From the NCBI GenBank assembly GCA_902580275.1, contig CACHJZ010000001.1, positions 62,001 through 126,000 on the forward strand: a stretch of DNA of 64,000 bases, read 5' to 3'. How positions within the stretch are numbered: the first letter of the stretch is position 1; each line of letters starts with the position of its first letter. The position numbers and the translations under genes were made by a program. The DNA is from an uncultured Pelagibacteraceae bacterium (GTDB lineage Bacteria; Pseudomonadota; Alphaproteobacteria; Pelagibacterales; Pelagibacteraceae). Below the pieces are notes generated by a model that saw only the letters and a list, made by a program, of their open reading frames with translations, was not told the origin of the DNA and did not search any database. Of the stretch, positions 39,070-47,469 are shown one piece after another.

Positions 39070-40539
39070 ATGACTGATCTAGAAAAACACGTAAATCAAC
39101 CTGGCAGAGCAAAATTAATCAAAAATGTTAGAGAAAAAATTAACGAATTAGGTATTACATATATTTATTTTCAATTCATTTCAGTAACTGGAAGAGTTGT
39201 AGGTAAAGGAATACCGGCAGATCATTGGGAAAGAACTGCAGAAAAAGGATTTCAATTAGTTTACGGAGCGACAGCAAACTTATTTCTAGATAGACACAAT
39301 AATTACATTGGTTATGGGCCTGAGGCTATGGAACTTGTGGGTATACCTGACCCAGAAACATTTGTTCAGTTACCTTGGGATAAAAGAGTTGGAAGAGTTT
39401 TTTGTACTTGTTTTAGAAATAGAGAAGAAAGAAATAACCCAGGTGGCCACCTAACATCAGATTGTAGAGGAAACCTAAGAATTTTCATGGATGAATTCCA
39501 AAAGAAACATGGGTTAGAATTAAGAGTTGGAACAGAGCCAGAAATGATGTGGCTTACTAAAAACGAGGATGGAACACCAACTGGAAAAGGTTTCTCCAAA
39601 CCTTTCTGTTATCACATAGATCAATTTGAATCTTTGAGACCAGTTTTCATGAAAGTAATTGAATATTCAAAAGCGATGGGTCTTGATATGATTCAAGGAG
39701 ATCATGAAGATGCTCCTGGGCAATTAGAGTTAAATTGGACTTACGATAACGTACTTAGAAATGCAGATAGACTATCTACCTATAGACAAATTTGTGCTCA
39801 AGTCGCTAGAGAACATGGTCTAATTGCATGTTTCATGACTAAACCTTTTATGGGTGTTTCAGCTAGTGGATGTCACACAAACATGTCTTTATGGAAGGGT
39901 GGAAAAATTTCTGTAAATAAATTAGGTAATAAAAAATTACCTGGTGTTGAAGAAGTATTTAGTTATGTCTCAGGTGGAACTAACACGTTTATGCCTGACA
40001 CAAAGGATATGCAATTACCAGGAAAAATTGGATTACAATCAATAGCTGGAATAATGAAACATCTTCCGGCACTTACTGCGTTAGGTTCATCTACTGTTAA
40101 CTCTTATAGAAGATTATGGGACCAAGGTTTTTGGGCTCCAGTTTACGCTGATTGGGGTTATCAAAATAGAACATGCGGTTTAAGAGTTTCAGCGCCTGGA
40201 AGATTTGAATATAGATCAGTTGACTCAATGCATAACCCATACCTTTTAGGGGCAGCTTTATTAAAAGCATGTGACGATGGTATTAGTAATAAAATGAAAC
40301 CTGCGGCTCCAGAGTCTAGAAATATTTACGAAGCACAAAAAGCAGGAAAAGATGTTAAAAAACTTCCATTGAGTTTAGGTGAAGCTTTAGAGAGACTAGC
40401 TGAAGATGATGTAATCAAATCAGCATTACCTGATGAAATGTATAAAGTATTTCACTGGTATAAAAATGATGAATGGGAAAAATTTTTAGGTGCTACGACA
40501 CAATGGGATCTAGATACTTATTTAGATTGTTTACCGTAG
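39070..40539 (+). CDS. gmaS: type III glutamine synthetase-like, probable gamma-glutamylmethylamide synthetase
   Basis: 489 aa; GS fold motifs (GDHEDAPGQLELNW, GCHTNMSLWKGG, APGRFEYRSVDSMHNPYL); immediately upstream of mgs/glx genes. Confidence 0.75.
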   Translation: MTDLEKHVNQPGRAKLIKNVREKINELGITYIYFQFISVTGRVVGKGIPADHWERTAEKGFQLVYGATANLFLDRHNNYIGYGPEAMELVGIPDPETFVQLPWDKRVGRVFCTCFRNREERNNPGGHLTSDCRGNLRIFMDEFQKKHGLELRVGTEPEMMWLTKNEDGTPTGKGFSKPFCYHIDQFESLRPVFMKVIEYSKAMGLDMIQGDHEDAPGQLELNWTYDNVLRNADRLSTYRQICAQVAREHGLIACFMTKPFMGVSASGCHTNMSLWKGGKISVNKLGNKKLPGVEEVFSYVSGGTNTFMPDTKDMQLPGKIGLQSIAGIMKHLPALTALGSSTVNSYRRLWDQGFWAPVYADWGYQNRTCGLRVSAPGRFEYRSVDSMHNPYLLGAALLKACDDGISNKMKPAAPESRNIYEAQKAGKDVKKLPLSLGEALERLAEDDVIKSALPDEMYKVFHWYKNDEWEKFLGATTQWDLDTYLDCLP

Positions 40540-40557
40540 TACAAAAAGGAAAAAAAT

Positions 40558-41499
40558 ATGTGTGGAATTGCAGGATTAATTCATAGAGGAAAATCTTCAA
40601 ACGTAGGTTCCGAGCTTCAGCTAATGTTGCAAGCATTAAAGCACAGAGGTCCAGATTCAACTGGATACGCCCTATATGCTGAAAATGATGGTAAAAATTT
40701 CATAATGAGATTTAAAGTTGGAGAAAATGTTGGAGAAGGAAGCACATCTGTAAATGAAGATGCAAGTGTTTATGATAAAAGAAAAAAATTAGTTGATAAT
40801 ATGCTTAGTGAGTTGGGAGCAAAAGTAATTAAAGAAGATAGATTAACACCTTATTCTTTCAGATATGAAATGGAATTTAATGATGATCTTATGGAATTTT
40901 CAAAAAAGATCGAGAGCATTGAAAGTGTTGAGATATTGTCTATAGGAAAATCTTTAGAATTAATTAAAGATTTAGGTGATGCAGCAGCAGTTTCTGAAAG
41001 ATATGGTTTAGGAGAAGTTAAAGGTACTCATGCAATAGGTCATGCTAGAATGGCAACAGAGTCAGGTGTAGATATTAAATCAGCTCACCCTTTCTGGGGA
41101 TATCCTTTTAGTGATGTTTCAGTTGTTCATAACGGACAATTAACGAATTATTGGAACAATAGAAGAGTGTTAGAAAATAAAGGAATGAGATTTATGTCAG
41201 AATGTGACTCAGAACTTATAGCCGTTTATTTAGCAGAAAAAATGAGAAACGGAGCAACCTTAGAGGAAGGAATGAAAGACTCATTGACTGGTTTAGATGG
41301 AGTGTTTACTTATTTTGTTGCAACAAAAGACTCATTAGGTATGGCAAAAGATACAATGGCTGCAAAACCATTAGTGCTTTATGAATCTGACGACTTAGTT
41401 GCAATGGGATCAGAAGAAATAGCAATAAGATCAATATTACCACAAGAGATAGATACCTATGATCCTTTTGATGGAGAAGTAAAAGTATGGCAAATTTAA
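40558..41499 (+). CDS. mgsA: GlxB/MgsA-like class II glutamine amidotransferase domain protein
   Basis: MCGIAGLIHRGKSSNVG N-terminal Cys nucleophile, KHRGPDSTGYALY, VVHNGQLTNYW. Confidence 0.85.
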   Translation: MCGIAGLIHRGKSSNVGSELQLMLQALKHRGPDSTGYALYAENDGKNFIMRFKVGENVGEGSTSVNEDASVYDKRKKLVDNMLSELGAKVIKEDRLTPYSFRYEMEFNDDLMEFSKKIESIESVEILSIGKSLELIKDLGDAAAVSERYGLGEVKGTHAIGHARMATESGVDIKSAHPFWGYPFSDVSVVHNGQLTNYWNNRRVLENKGMRFMSECDSELIAVYLAEKMRNGATLEEGMKDSLTGLDGVFTYFVATKDSLGMAKDTMAAKPLVLYESDDLVAMGSEEIAIRSILPQEIDTYDPFDGEVKVWQI

Positions 41500-42341
41500 A
41501 AACTGCAGAGAAAAAAACAAAAGCCCAATCAATGGGTCTTCATACAGAGGTATTAACTGGAAAAACACAACAGAAATTCTTTAATCCAGATGAGGCAGAA
41601 AACTTTTTTTATTGGGGTGCATATGATGTTGATTTCAACAAAAGAACAGACCTTGATGTAAAAGATATGGATTGTAAGGAAGCAAATAGACGAATAGATG
41701 AATTAATGAGTCAAGGATATGGAACTATCGTAATTAAAAATCCACAAGGAAAGCATAGCTTAGGTGTCGGGATTTTAAATAAATTAAATCTAATTTTCGA
41801 AGGAAGCTTAGGTTATTTTGGTGTCGGTTCAATTGATGGACCAATGGTAAGGGTAAATGGAAGAGTCGGCTGGTCTTGTGCAGAAAACATGATGGCGGGT
41901 AAAGTTGTTATTGAGAAAAATGCTGGATCGTGTTTTGGTGCTGCTATAAGAGGAGGAGATTTAATCTGCAAAGGAAGCGTTGGTGCTAGAACTGGAATTG
42001 ACCAAAAAGGTGGAACAATTATTGTTGGTGGAGATGCTGGTGCTTTTACAGGTTTTATGATGCAAAGAGGTAGAATCATCATTATGGGAGATGTTGGTAT
42101 TAATTTAGGAGACTCTATGTACGACGGCACAATATATGTAGGTGGAAAAATTGGCTCATATGGTAGTGATGCGATTGAGTCACCTATGACAAAAAGTGAT
42201 ATAGATTGGTTAAAAAGAAAACTTAAAGTAGCTGAATTAGGCGAAAATTTTGATGTTTCAAAAATGACAAAAGTCGTAGCGGGTAAGAAACTTTGGAATT
42301 ACGATGCATTAGAACCAACTGAGAAAAAAGGAGCTATATAA
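41487..42341 (+). CDS. mgsB: GlxC/MgsB-like glutamate synthase gamma-type beta-helix protein
   Basis: 284 aa; glycine-rich GXGXG repeats (GGDLICKGSVGARTGIDQKGGTIIVGGDAGAFTGFMMQRGRIIIMGDVG). Confidence 0.85.
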   Translation: MANLKTAEKKTKAQSMGLHTEVLTGKTQQKFFNPDEAENFFYWGAYDVDFNKRTDLDVKDMDCKEANRRIDELMSQGYGTIVIKNPQGKHSLGVGILNKLNLIFEGSLGYFGVGSIDGPMVRVNGRVGWSCAENMMAGKVVIEKNAGSCFGAAIRGGDLICKGSVGARTGIDQKGGTIIVGGDAGAFTGFMMQRGRIIIMGDVGINLGDSMYDGTIYVGGKIGSYGSDAIESPMTKSDIDWLKRKLKVAELGENFDVSKMTKVVAGKKLWNYDALEPTEKKGAI

Positions 42342-43732
42342 TGGCAAAGAAAAAAAATGGTAAAAACGGTCATTCAAATGGTAATGGCAAAAGCGAATTC
42401 GCAAAAAGAAACAAAAGTTTATTAGGTTATAATTCAATTTTTACACCTGAAGTTATTGACGATATTCATATAAAAGCACAGTTGGGAAGATACAGAATGC
42501 GTGGGATGGCATTAATGAAAAAAATTCCAACTTTTGATGATTTGGTATTTCTACCAGGAACTTTAACAAGATTTGTAATAGAAGGTTATAGAGAAAAATG
42601 TGAGACTAAAACAGTAATTGGACCTAGATGTGAGAACCCAATTGAATTAGATATACCTGTATATATTACTGGTATGAGTTTTGGTGCACTTTCTTACGAA
42701 GCTAAAACTGCATTAGCAAGAGGTGCAACAATGGCTGGAAGCGCAACGTGCTCTGGAGAAGGTGGAATGATACCAGATGAAAGAAGGTATTCTGAAAAAT
42801 GGTACTATCAATGTATTCAATCAAGATATGGATTTAATCCACATCATGCTCAACTTGCAGATGGAATTGAAGTTTTCATTGGTCAAGGACAAAAAGTTGG
42901 TATGGGTGGTCATTTAATGGGTCAAAAAGTTACTGATCAGGTAGCTGAAATGAGATCACTACCAGCAGGTATCGATCAAAGATCGCCTGCAAGACACCCT
43001 GATTGGCTAGGTCCAGATGATTTAGCATTAAAAGTTCAAGAGTTAAGAGAACTGACAAAAAATAAAGTTCCAATACAATTAAAACTTGGAGCAGCAAAAG
43101 TTTATGATGACGTTCGTATGGCAGCTAAGTGTGACCCTGACTCTATATATTTAGACGGGATGGAAGGTTCAACTGGTGCTGGTCCTCACATTGCAGCAGC
43201 AAATACCGGTATTCCAGGTATTGCAGCTATAAGAGAAGCGAGAAGAGCTATTGATGACGTAGGTAAAACTGGAAAAGTTACTTTAATATATGCTGGTGGT
43301 GTTAGAGATGGAGCTGATATGGCTAAAGCATTAGCGCTCGGAGCTGATGCAATTGCAATAGGTACTGGTGCTATGATTGCATTAAATTGTAATAAAGAAA
43401 TTCCAGAGTCAAACTTTGAAAAAGAAATGGGTGTGCCAGCTGGTCATTGTTACCACTGTCATACAGGCCGTTGTCCAGTTGGAGTAGCAACACAGGATCC
43501 TAAACTTAGAAAAAGATTAAATCCTGATGAAGCAGCACTAAGAGTTTACAATTATTTGCACACAATGACTTTGGAAGCGCAATTATTAGCAAGAGCGTGT
43601 GGTAAAACTAATATTCATTCTTTGGAGCCAGAAGATATGGCAGCTTTAACAATGGAAGCTTCAGCTTTAGCCAAAGTTCCATTATCAGGTACAAACCATA
43701 CTGTAGGAGTTGACGATTTCCACAAAATTTAA
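42341..43732 (+). CDS. mgsC: GlxD/MgsC-like FMN-binding glutamate synthase large-subunit domain protein
   Basis: 463 aa; VYITGMSFGALSYEAKTALARGA, QLKLGAAKVYDDVRMA, DGMEGSTGAGP, HCYHCHTGRCPVGVATQDP Fe-S cysteines. Confidence 0.88.
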   Translation: MAKKKNGKNGHSNGNGKSEFAKRNKSLLGYNSIFTPEVIDDIHIKAQLGRYRMRGMALMKKIPTFDDLVFLPGTLTRFVIEGYREKCETKTVIGPRCENPIELDIPVYITGMSFGALSYEAKTALARGATMAGSATCSGEGGMIPDERRYSEKWYYQCIQSRYGFNPHHAQLADGIEVFIGQGQKVGMGGHLMGQKVTDQVAEMRSLPAGIDQRSPARHPDWLGPDDLALKVQELRELTKNKVPIQLKLGAAKVYDDVRMAAKCDPDSIYLDGMEGSTGAGPHIAAANTGIPGIAAIREARRAIDDVGKTGKVTLIYAGGVRDGADMAKALALGADAIAIGTGAMIALNCNKEIPESNFEKEMGVPAGHCYHCHTGRCPVGVATQDPKLRKRLNPDEAALRVYNYLHTMTLEAQLLARACGKTNIHSLEPEDMAALTMEASALAKVPLSGTNHTVGVDDFHKI

Positions 43733-43733
43733 A

Positions 43734-44141
43734 ATGGCAAAAAAAAAGAAAAATAAAAAAAAAGTTAAAGAAGTAAAAGGTCAACTAGGTAAAAAAAAAG
43801 AGACCGCTAGAGAAAAAATGATCGGTCAAACAATTGGTTACAGATATGATGTAAACCTTTTACCTGACTACTCTAGATTAACTCCATTTTTAAAAAAATA
43901 TATCGATGCAATGGGTTGGGATGATTTAAATTGGCTTGAAGATGTACATATGGGTTATGAAGAAGATAGACCAGCAGTATTTGATAGAAATGCAAATGGT
44001 TGGGTTACTATACCTAAAAAAATTAAACTTCCTAATAATCAACAAGATAGAGACATGATAGCAAGAGAACTACTTGTAAAATTTCAAATGTCTCCAAATC
44101 ATCCTTTAGTCGATCTTAAAAAAGCTTATAGAAAGTTTTAA
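43734..44141 (+). CDS. small basic protein of unknown function in the mgs-like operon
   Basis: ATG 43734 (MAKKKKNKKK...) directly after mgsC stop; conserved-looking C-terminus LPDYSRLTPFLKKYIDAMGWDDLNWLEDVHMGYEEDRPAVF. ORF-track TTG start gives 143 aa. Confidence 0.7.
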   Translation: MAKKKKNKKKVKEVKGQLGKKKETAREKMIGQTIGYRYDVNLLPDYSRLTPFLKKYIDAMGWDDLNWLEDVHMGYEEDRPAVFDRNANGWVTIPKKIKLPNNQQDRDMIARELLVKFQMSPNHPLVDLKKAYRKF

Positions 44142-44278
44142 GAATCTATCTCAATTTTCATCTACTGCAGGTTGTTTTTAATTTTATTATTTGCGTTCGA
44201 TCTAGGTTTTTAAGCATTGTACTAACTTAACCATCAAATAATATATTCTAAATTTGTTATAACAAATGGAGGTTTGAA

Positions 44279-45679
44279 ATGACTGACGAACTAGGTGCAT
44301 TGACGACCATATTTACAGAGTTTTACTATTGGATAACAGTAGTGCTCATGTTTTTAATTCACGTGGGTTTCTGTATGTATGAAGTTGGAGCTTCCCGATA
44401 CAAACATCATCAACATACTTTAATGAAAAACACAATGCTGATACCTTTGGTAACAGTTACGTGGTTTTTATTTGGTTGGTGGATTTATTGGGCATTTCCA
44501 ACAGGACCAGGTCTTGCACCATCAATAATGAATGGAAGCGATGCTTTAATAACTGACGACTCTGCTTTTAGTGCTAAATTTTATGTCGCTACAAGTCAGC
44601 TAATGGCTGTAAACTTGGGTGATCATATTAGTGGAGTTTTCTGGGCAGCGTTTCTACTTTTCTCATGGACGGCCGCTTCAATTGTATCCGGTGCAGTTAT
44701 AGAAAGAATAACGACATTTGCTTTTGGAATACTTGCAATTGCAATTGGATCTGTTTTCTGGACAATAGATGCTGCATGGGGATGGCACTTTGACGGTTGG
44801 ATGCTTAAACTACTTGGATATCATGATGCATATGCATCTGGAGTAATTCACGCAATAGCTGGTGGATTTGCTTTGGGTATTTTAGTCGTTTTAGGTCCAA
44901 GAATAGGTAAATTTACATCAAGCGGAGAACCTAGAAATATAGGACCAAGAAATCCTTGGTTAGTAACAATCGGATTATTTTTAATTTATACCGGTTTCTG
45001 GGGTTTCTATGCTGCATGTAATATTCCTATTTTCAATTTAGGTCCAGAGTATGGAATGGAAGGTGTGACTTACTTTACCGCAACAAATATATATGTAACT
45101 CCTACTACACTAAGTGGTATTACTTTTAACTTTTTAATGTCGCTTTCTGGAGGGTTGCTAGCTGGATATGTAGTTTCTAGAGGAGATCCTTTCTGGACAT
45201 ATTCATCTGGTTTAGCTGGAGTTATCTGTGCATCTGCAGGTAATGATTTGTATCACCCAATTCAATCAATGATAATTGGTATGATCGGAGTTGTTATTGC
45301 ATACAGAATGCATTACTGGGTTGAACGTAAGTTCAAGATAGATGATGCAGTCGGTGCGGTCGCAGTTCATGGTTATGCTGGATTTGTAGGTTTAGTGATT
45401 TGTGGGTTTGTTTTAAATGGTTATCCATCATCAGGTTACAGTGTTGGAGCTATGTGGGACGGATCAACTTATGCATCAATAAATCCATTAGGTATGTTTA
45501 TCGGAGCAATAATAATGTTTTTTGTTTTGGGAATGATACCAGGATATATAATTGCTAAAGTTCTCAATGGAGTTGGAAGATTAAGAATTCCAAGAGAAGC
45601 GGAAATTGCTGGATTAGACTACGAAATAATGGAGGCTGCAAAAGACGATGAAAAATCGGTAGCCTCAGCAACTAGATGA
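44279..45679 (+). CDS. amt: ammonium transporter (Amt family)
   Basis: 466 aa polytopic; FLIHVGFCMYEVGASR, DHISGVFWAAFLLFSWTAASIVSGAVIER, VIHAIAGGFALGILVVLGPR, AVAVHGYAGFVGLVI. Confidence 0.88.
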   Translation: MTDELGALTTIFTEFYYWITVVLMFLIHVGFCMYEVGASRYKHHQHTLMKNTMLIPLVTVTWFLFGWWIYWAFPTGPGLAPSIMNGSDALITDDSAFSAKFYVATSQLMAVNLGDHISGVFWAAFLLFSWTAASIVSGAVIERITTFAFGILAIAIGSVFWTIDAAWGWHFDGWMLKLLGYHDAYASGVIHAIAGGFALGILVVLGPRIGKFTSSGEPRNIGPRNPWLVTIGLFLIYTGFWGFYAACNIPIFNLGPEYGMEGVTYFTATNIYVTPTTLSGITFNFLMSLSGGLLAGYVVSRGDPFWTYSSGLAGVICASAGNDLYHPIQSMIIGMIGVVIAYRMHYWVERKFKIDDAVGAVAVHGYAGFVGLVICGFVLNGYPSSGYSVGAMWDGSTYASINPLGMFIGAIIMFFVLGMIPGYIIAKVLNGVGRLRIPREAEIAGLDYEIMEAAKDDEKSVASATR

Positions 45680-45691
45680 GGAGGATAATAT

Positions 45692-45913
45692 ATGGCAACA
45701 GTAACAAACTGGATAGATCATTTAAGCGCCTCTGAAGTCCAAGGTGCAATTTATCCAGGTGTGGGGTCAGAAGGAATATTAGTAATTCTTGGTCTCATAA
45801 TTTGGATTGGATGGCATGTCATTACTGCCAAGCAAGAAAAAGAAGAACTTGAAAAACTTGCAAGGCAAAGACGTGGTCCAAATGATTGGAAAAGCAATAT
45901 TACCGACGGGTAA
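45692..45913 (+). CDS. small single-TM protein co-transcribed with amt
   Basis: 73 aa; one hydrophobic helix (EGILVILGLIIWIGWHVITA) and charged tail; 12 nt from amt with a strong GAGGAGG RBS; terminator follows. Confidence 0.75.
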   Translation: MATVTNWIDHLSASEVQGAIYPGVGSEGILVILGLIIWIGWHVITAKQEKEELEKLARQRRGPNDWKSNITDG

Positions 45914-45922
45914 TTAAAAATT

Positions 45923-45956
45923 AAGGGCACACATCTATTGGTGTGTGCCCTTTTTT
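45923..45956 (+). terminator. Rho-independent terminator
   Basis: GGGCACACA-tctattgg-TGTGTGCCC followed by TTTTTT. Confidence 0.92.
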
Positions 45957-45962
45957 AAAATC

Positions 45963-46124
45963 ATGGACGAAAATAATAATCAAGAAAATTTAAATAAAAC
46001 TCCTAGTAAAATGTCTAGGCTTGCATGGCCTAAAGCTATATATGGTGTGGTTTTAGCAATAATAATTATTATTGTAATAAATTTCATTTATTACAAAGAT
46101 TTCTTTTTATCTCTATTTAAATAA
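45963..46124 (+). CDS. 53-aa single-TM small protein
   Basis: Own translation: MDENNNQENLNKTPSKMSRLAWPKAIYGVVLAIIIIIVINFIYYKDFFLSLFK*; fills the gap between terminator and next gene; below ORF-track size cutoff. Confidence 0.5.
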   Translation: MDENNNQENLNKTPSKMSRLAWPKAIYGVVLAIIIIIVINFIYYKDFFLSLFK

Positions 46125-46143
46125 TATTGTGCTACAATAATTT

Positions 46144-47469
46144 ATGTCAAAAAACCTTTCTACAATAGCGAAGACAAAAAAAATAAAATATTTTTTAATA
46201 AGTTTTGTTGATCTTTTCGGAGTATTAAGATCAAAACTTGTACCTGCAAATGCAATTTCTGGAATGCAAAAAGATGGTGCGGGTTTTGCTGGTTTTGCAA
46301 CTTGGCTAGATATGACACCGGCAGACTCTGATATGTTTGCAATTCCTGATCCTGACAGTTTAATTCAACTTCCATGGAATAAAGAGGTTGGTTGGCTTGC
46401 ATCAGACTTATGGATGGATGGAAAACAAGTAGAGGCTTCACCAAGAGTAATGCTAAAAAAGCAAATAGGTATTTTATCTAGAGATAAATTAACTATGAAA
46501 TCTGGTGTAGAATGCGAATATTTTTTAGTTTCAGAAGATGGAGCATCAATCGCAGATCAAAGAGATGTGCAATCAAAACCTTGTTATGATCAATCCGCGT
46601 TGATGAGACGTTATGATTTGATAAAAGAAATTTGTGATTGTATGATTGAACTAGGTTGGGGTCCTTATCAAAATGATCATGAAGATGCCAATGGTCAGTT
46701 TGAAATGAATTGGGACTACTCTGATTGTCTTACAACAGCAGACAGGCATGTTTTTTTCAAATTTATGGTAAAAAGTTTATCTGAAAAGCATGGATTAAGA
46801 GCTACATTTATGCCCAAACCATTTGAAAATCTCACTGGTAATGGTTGTCATGCTCATATTTCTTTATGGAATGAAAAAAATAACAAGTTTTTAGAAAGTG
46901 GAGACAGGTACGGACTAAGCAAATTAGCTTACAATTTTTTAGGTGGTTTAATGAAAAACGCAGCATCACTATCTGCTTTTTTCAATCCAACCATTAATAG
47001 TTTTAGACGTATAAATGCACCTCCAACAAAATCTGGTGCTTCTTGGTCGCCATCAAGCATCTCTTACACAGGGAATAATAGAACTCATATGATTAGAATT
47101 CCAGATCCAGGTAGATTTGAACTTAGACTTATGGATGGATCCTCAAATCCATATCTTTTACAAGCGGGAATACTTGCTGCAGGTATACACGGAATGAATA
47201 TGAAACTCGACCCTGGTGAGCCATTGACATGTAATATGTACACTGATTATAAAAATTATCCAGATCTTGATAAACTACCAGATGATCTTGAAGAGGCTTT
47301 AGAAAAATTAGAGGAAAATAAAATTATTAAAGACGCTTTTGGTGAAACAGTTATAAATAGCTATATTAAACTAAAAAAAGAGGAAATAAGAAGTTTCTTC
47401 CAAAATGAAAATTTTGATAAAAAAGGCCCGATAACAGATTGGGAAAAATTAAATACTTTAGATTGTTAA
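46144..47469 (+). CDS. second type III glutamine synthetase-like / gamma-glutamyl-amide ligase
   Basis: 441 aa; NDHEDANGQFEMNWDYSDC, GNGCHAHISLWNE, PDPGRFELRLMDGSSNPYL. Confidence 0.8.
   Translation: MSKNLSTIAKTKKIKYFLISFVDLFGVLRSKLVPANAISGMQKDGAGFAGFATWLDMTPADSDMFAIPDPDSLIQLPWNKEVGWLASDLWMDGKQVEASPRVMLKKQIGILSRDKLTMKSGVECEYFLVSEDGASIADQRDVQSKPCYDQSALMRRYDLIKEICDCMIELGWGPYQNDHEDANGQFEMNWDYSDCLTTADRHVFFKFMVKSLSEKHGLRATFMPKPFENLTGNGCHAHISLWNEKNNKFLESGDRYGLSKLAYNFLGGLMKNAASLSAFFNPTINSFRRINAPPTKSGASWSPSSISYTGNNRTHMIRIPDPGRFELRLMDGSSNPYLLQAGILAAGIHGMNMKLDPGEPLTCNMYTDYKNYPDLDKLPDDLEEALEKLEENKIIKDAFGETVINSYIKLKKEEIRSFFQNENFDKKGPITDWEKLNTLDC

Noticed and set aside
41813-42130. 105-aa minus-strand ORF opposite mgsB/glxC
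   Set aside because: Proline/isoleucine-rich mirror of the glycine-rich beta-helix coding sequence; artefact.
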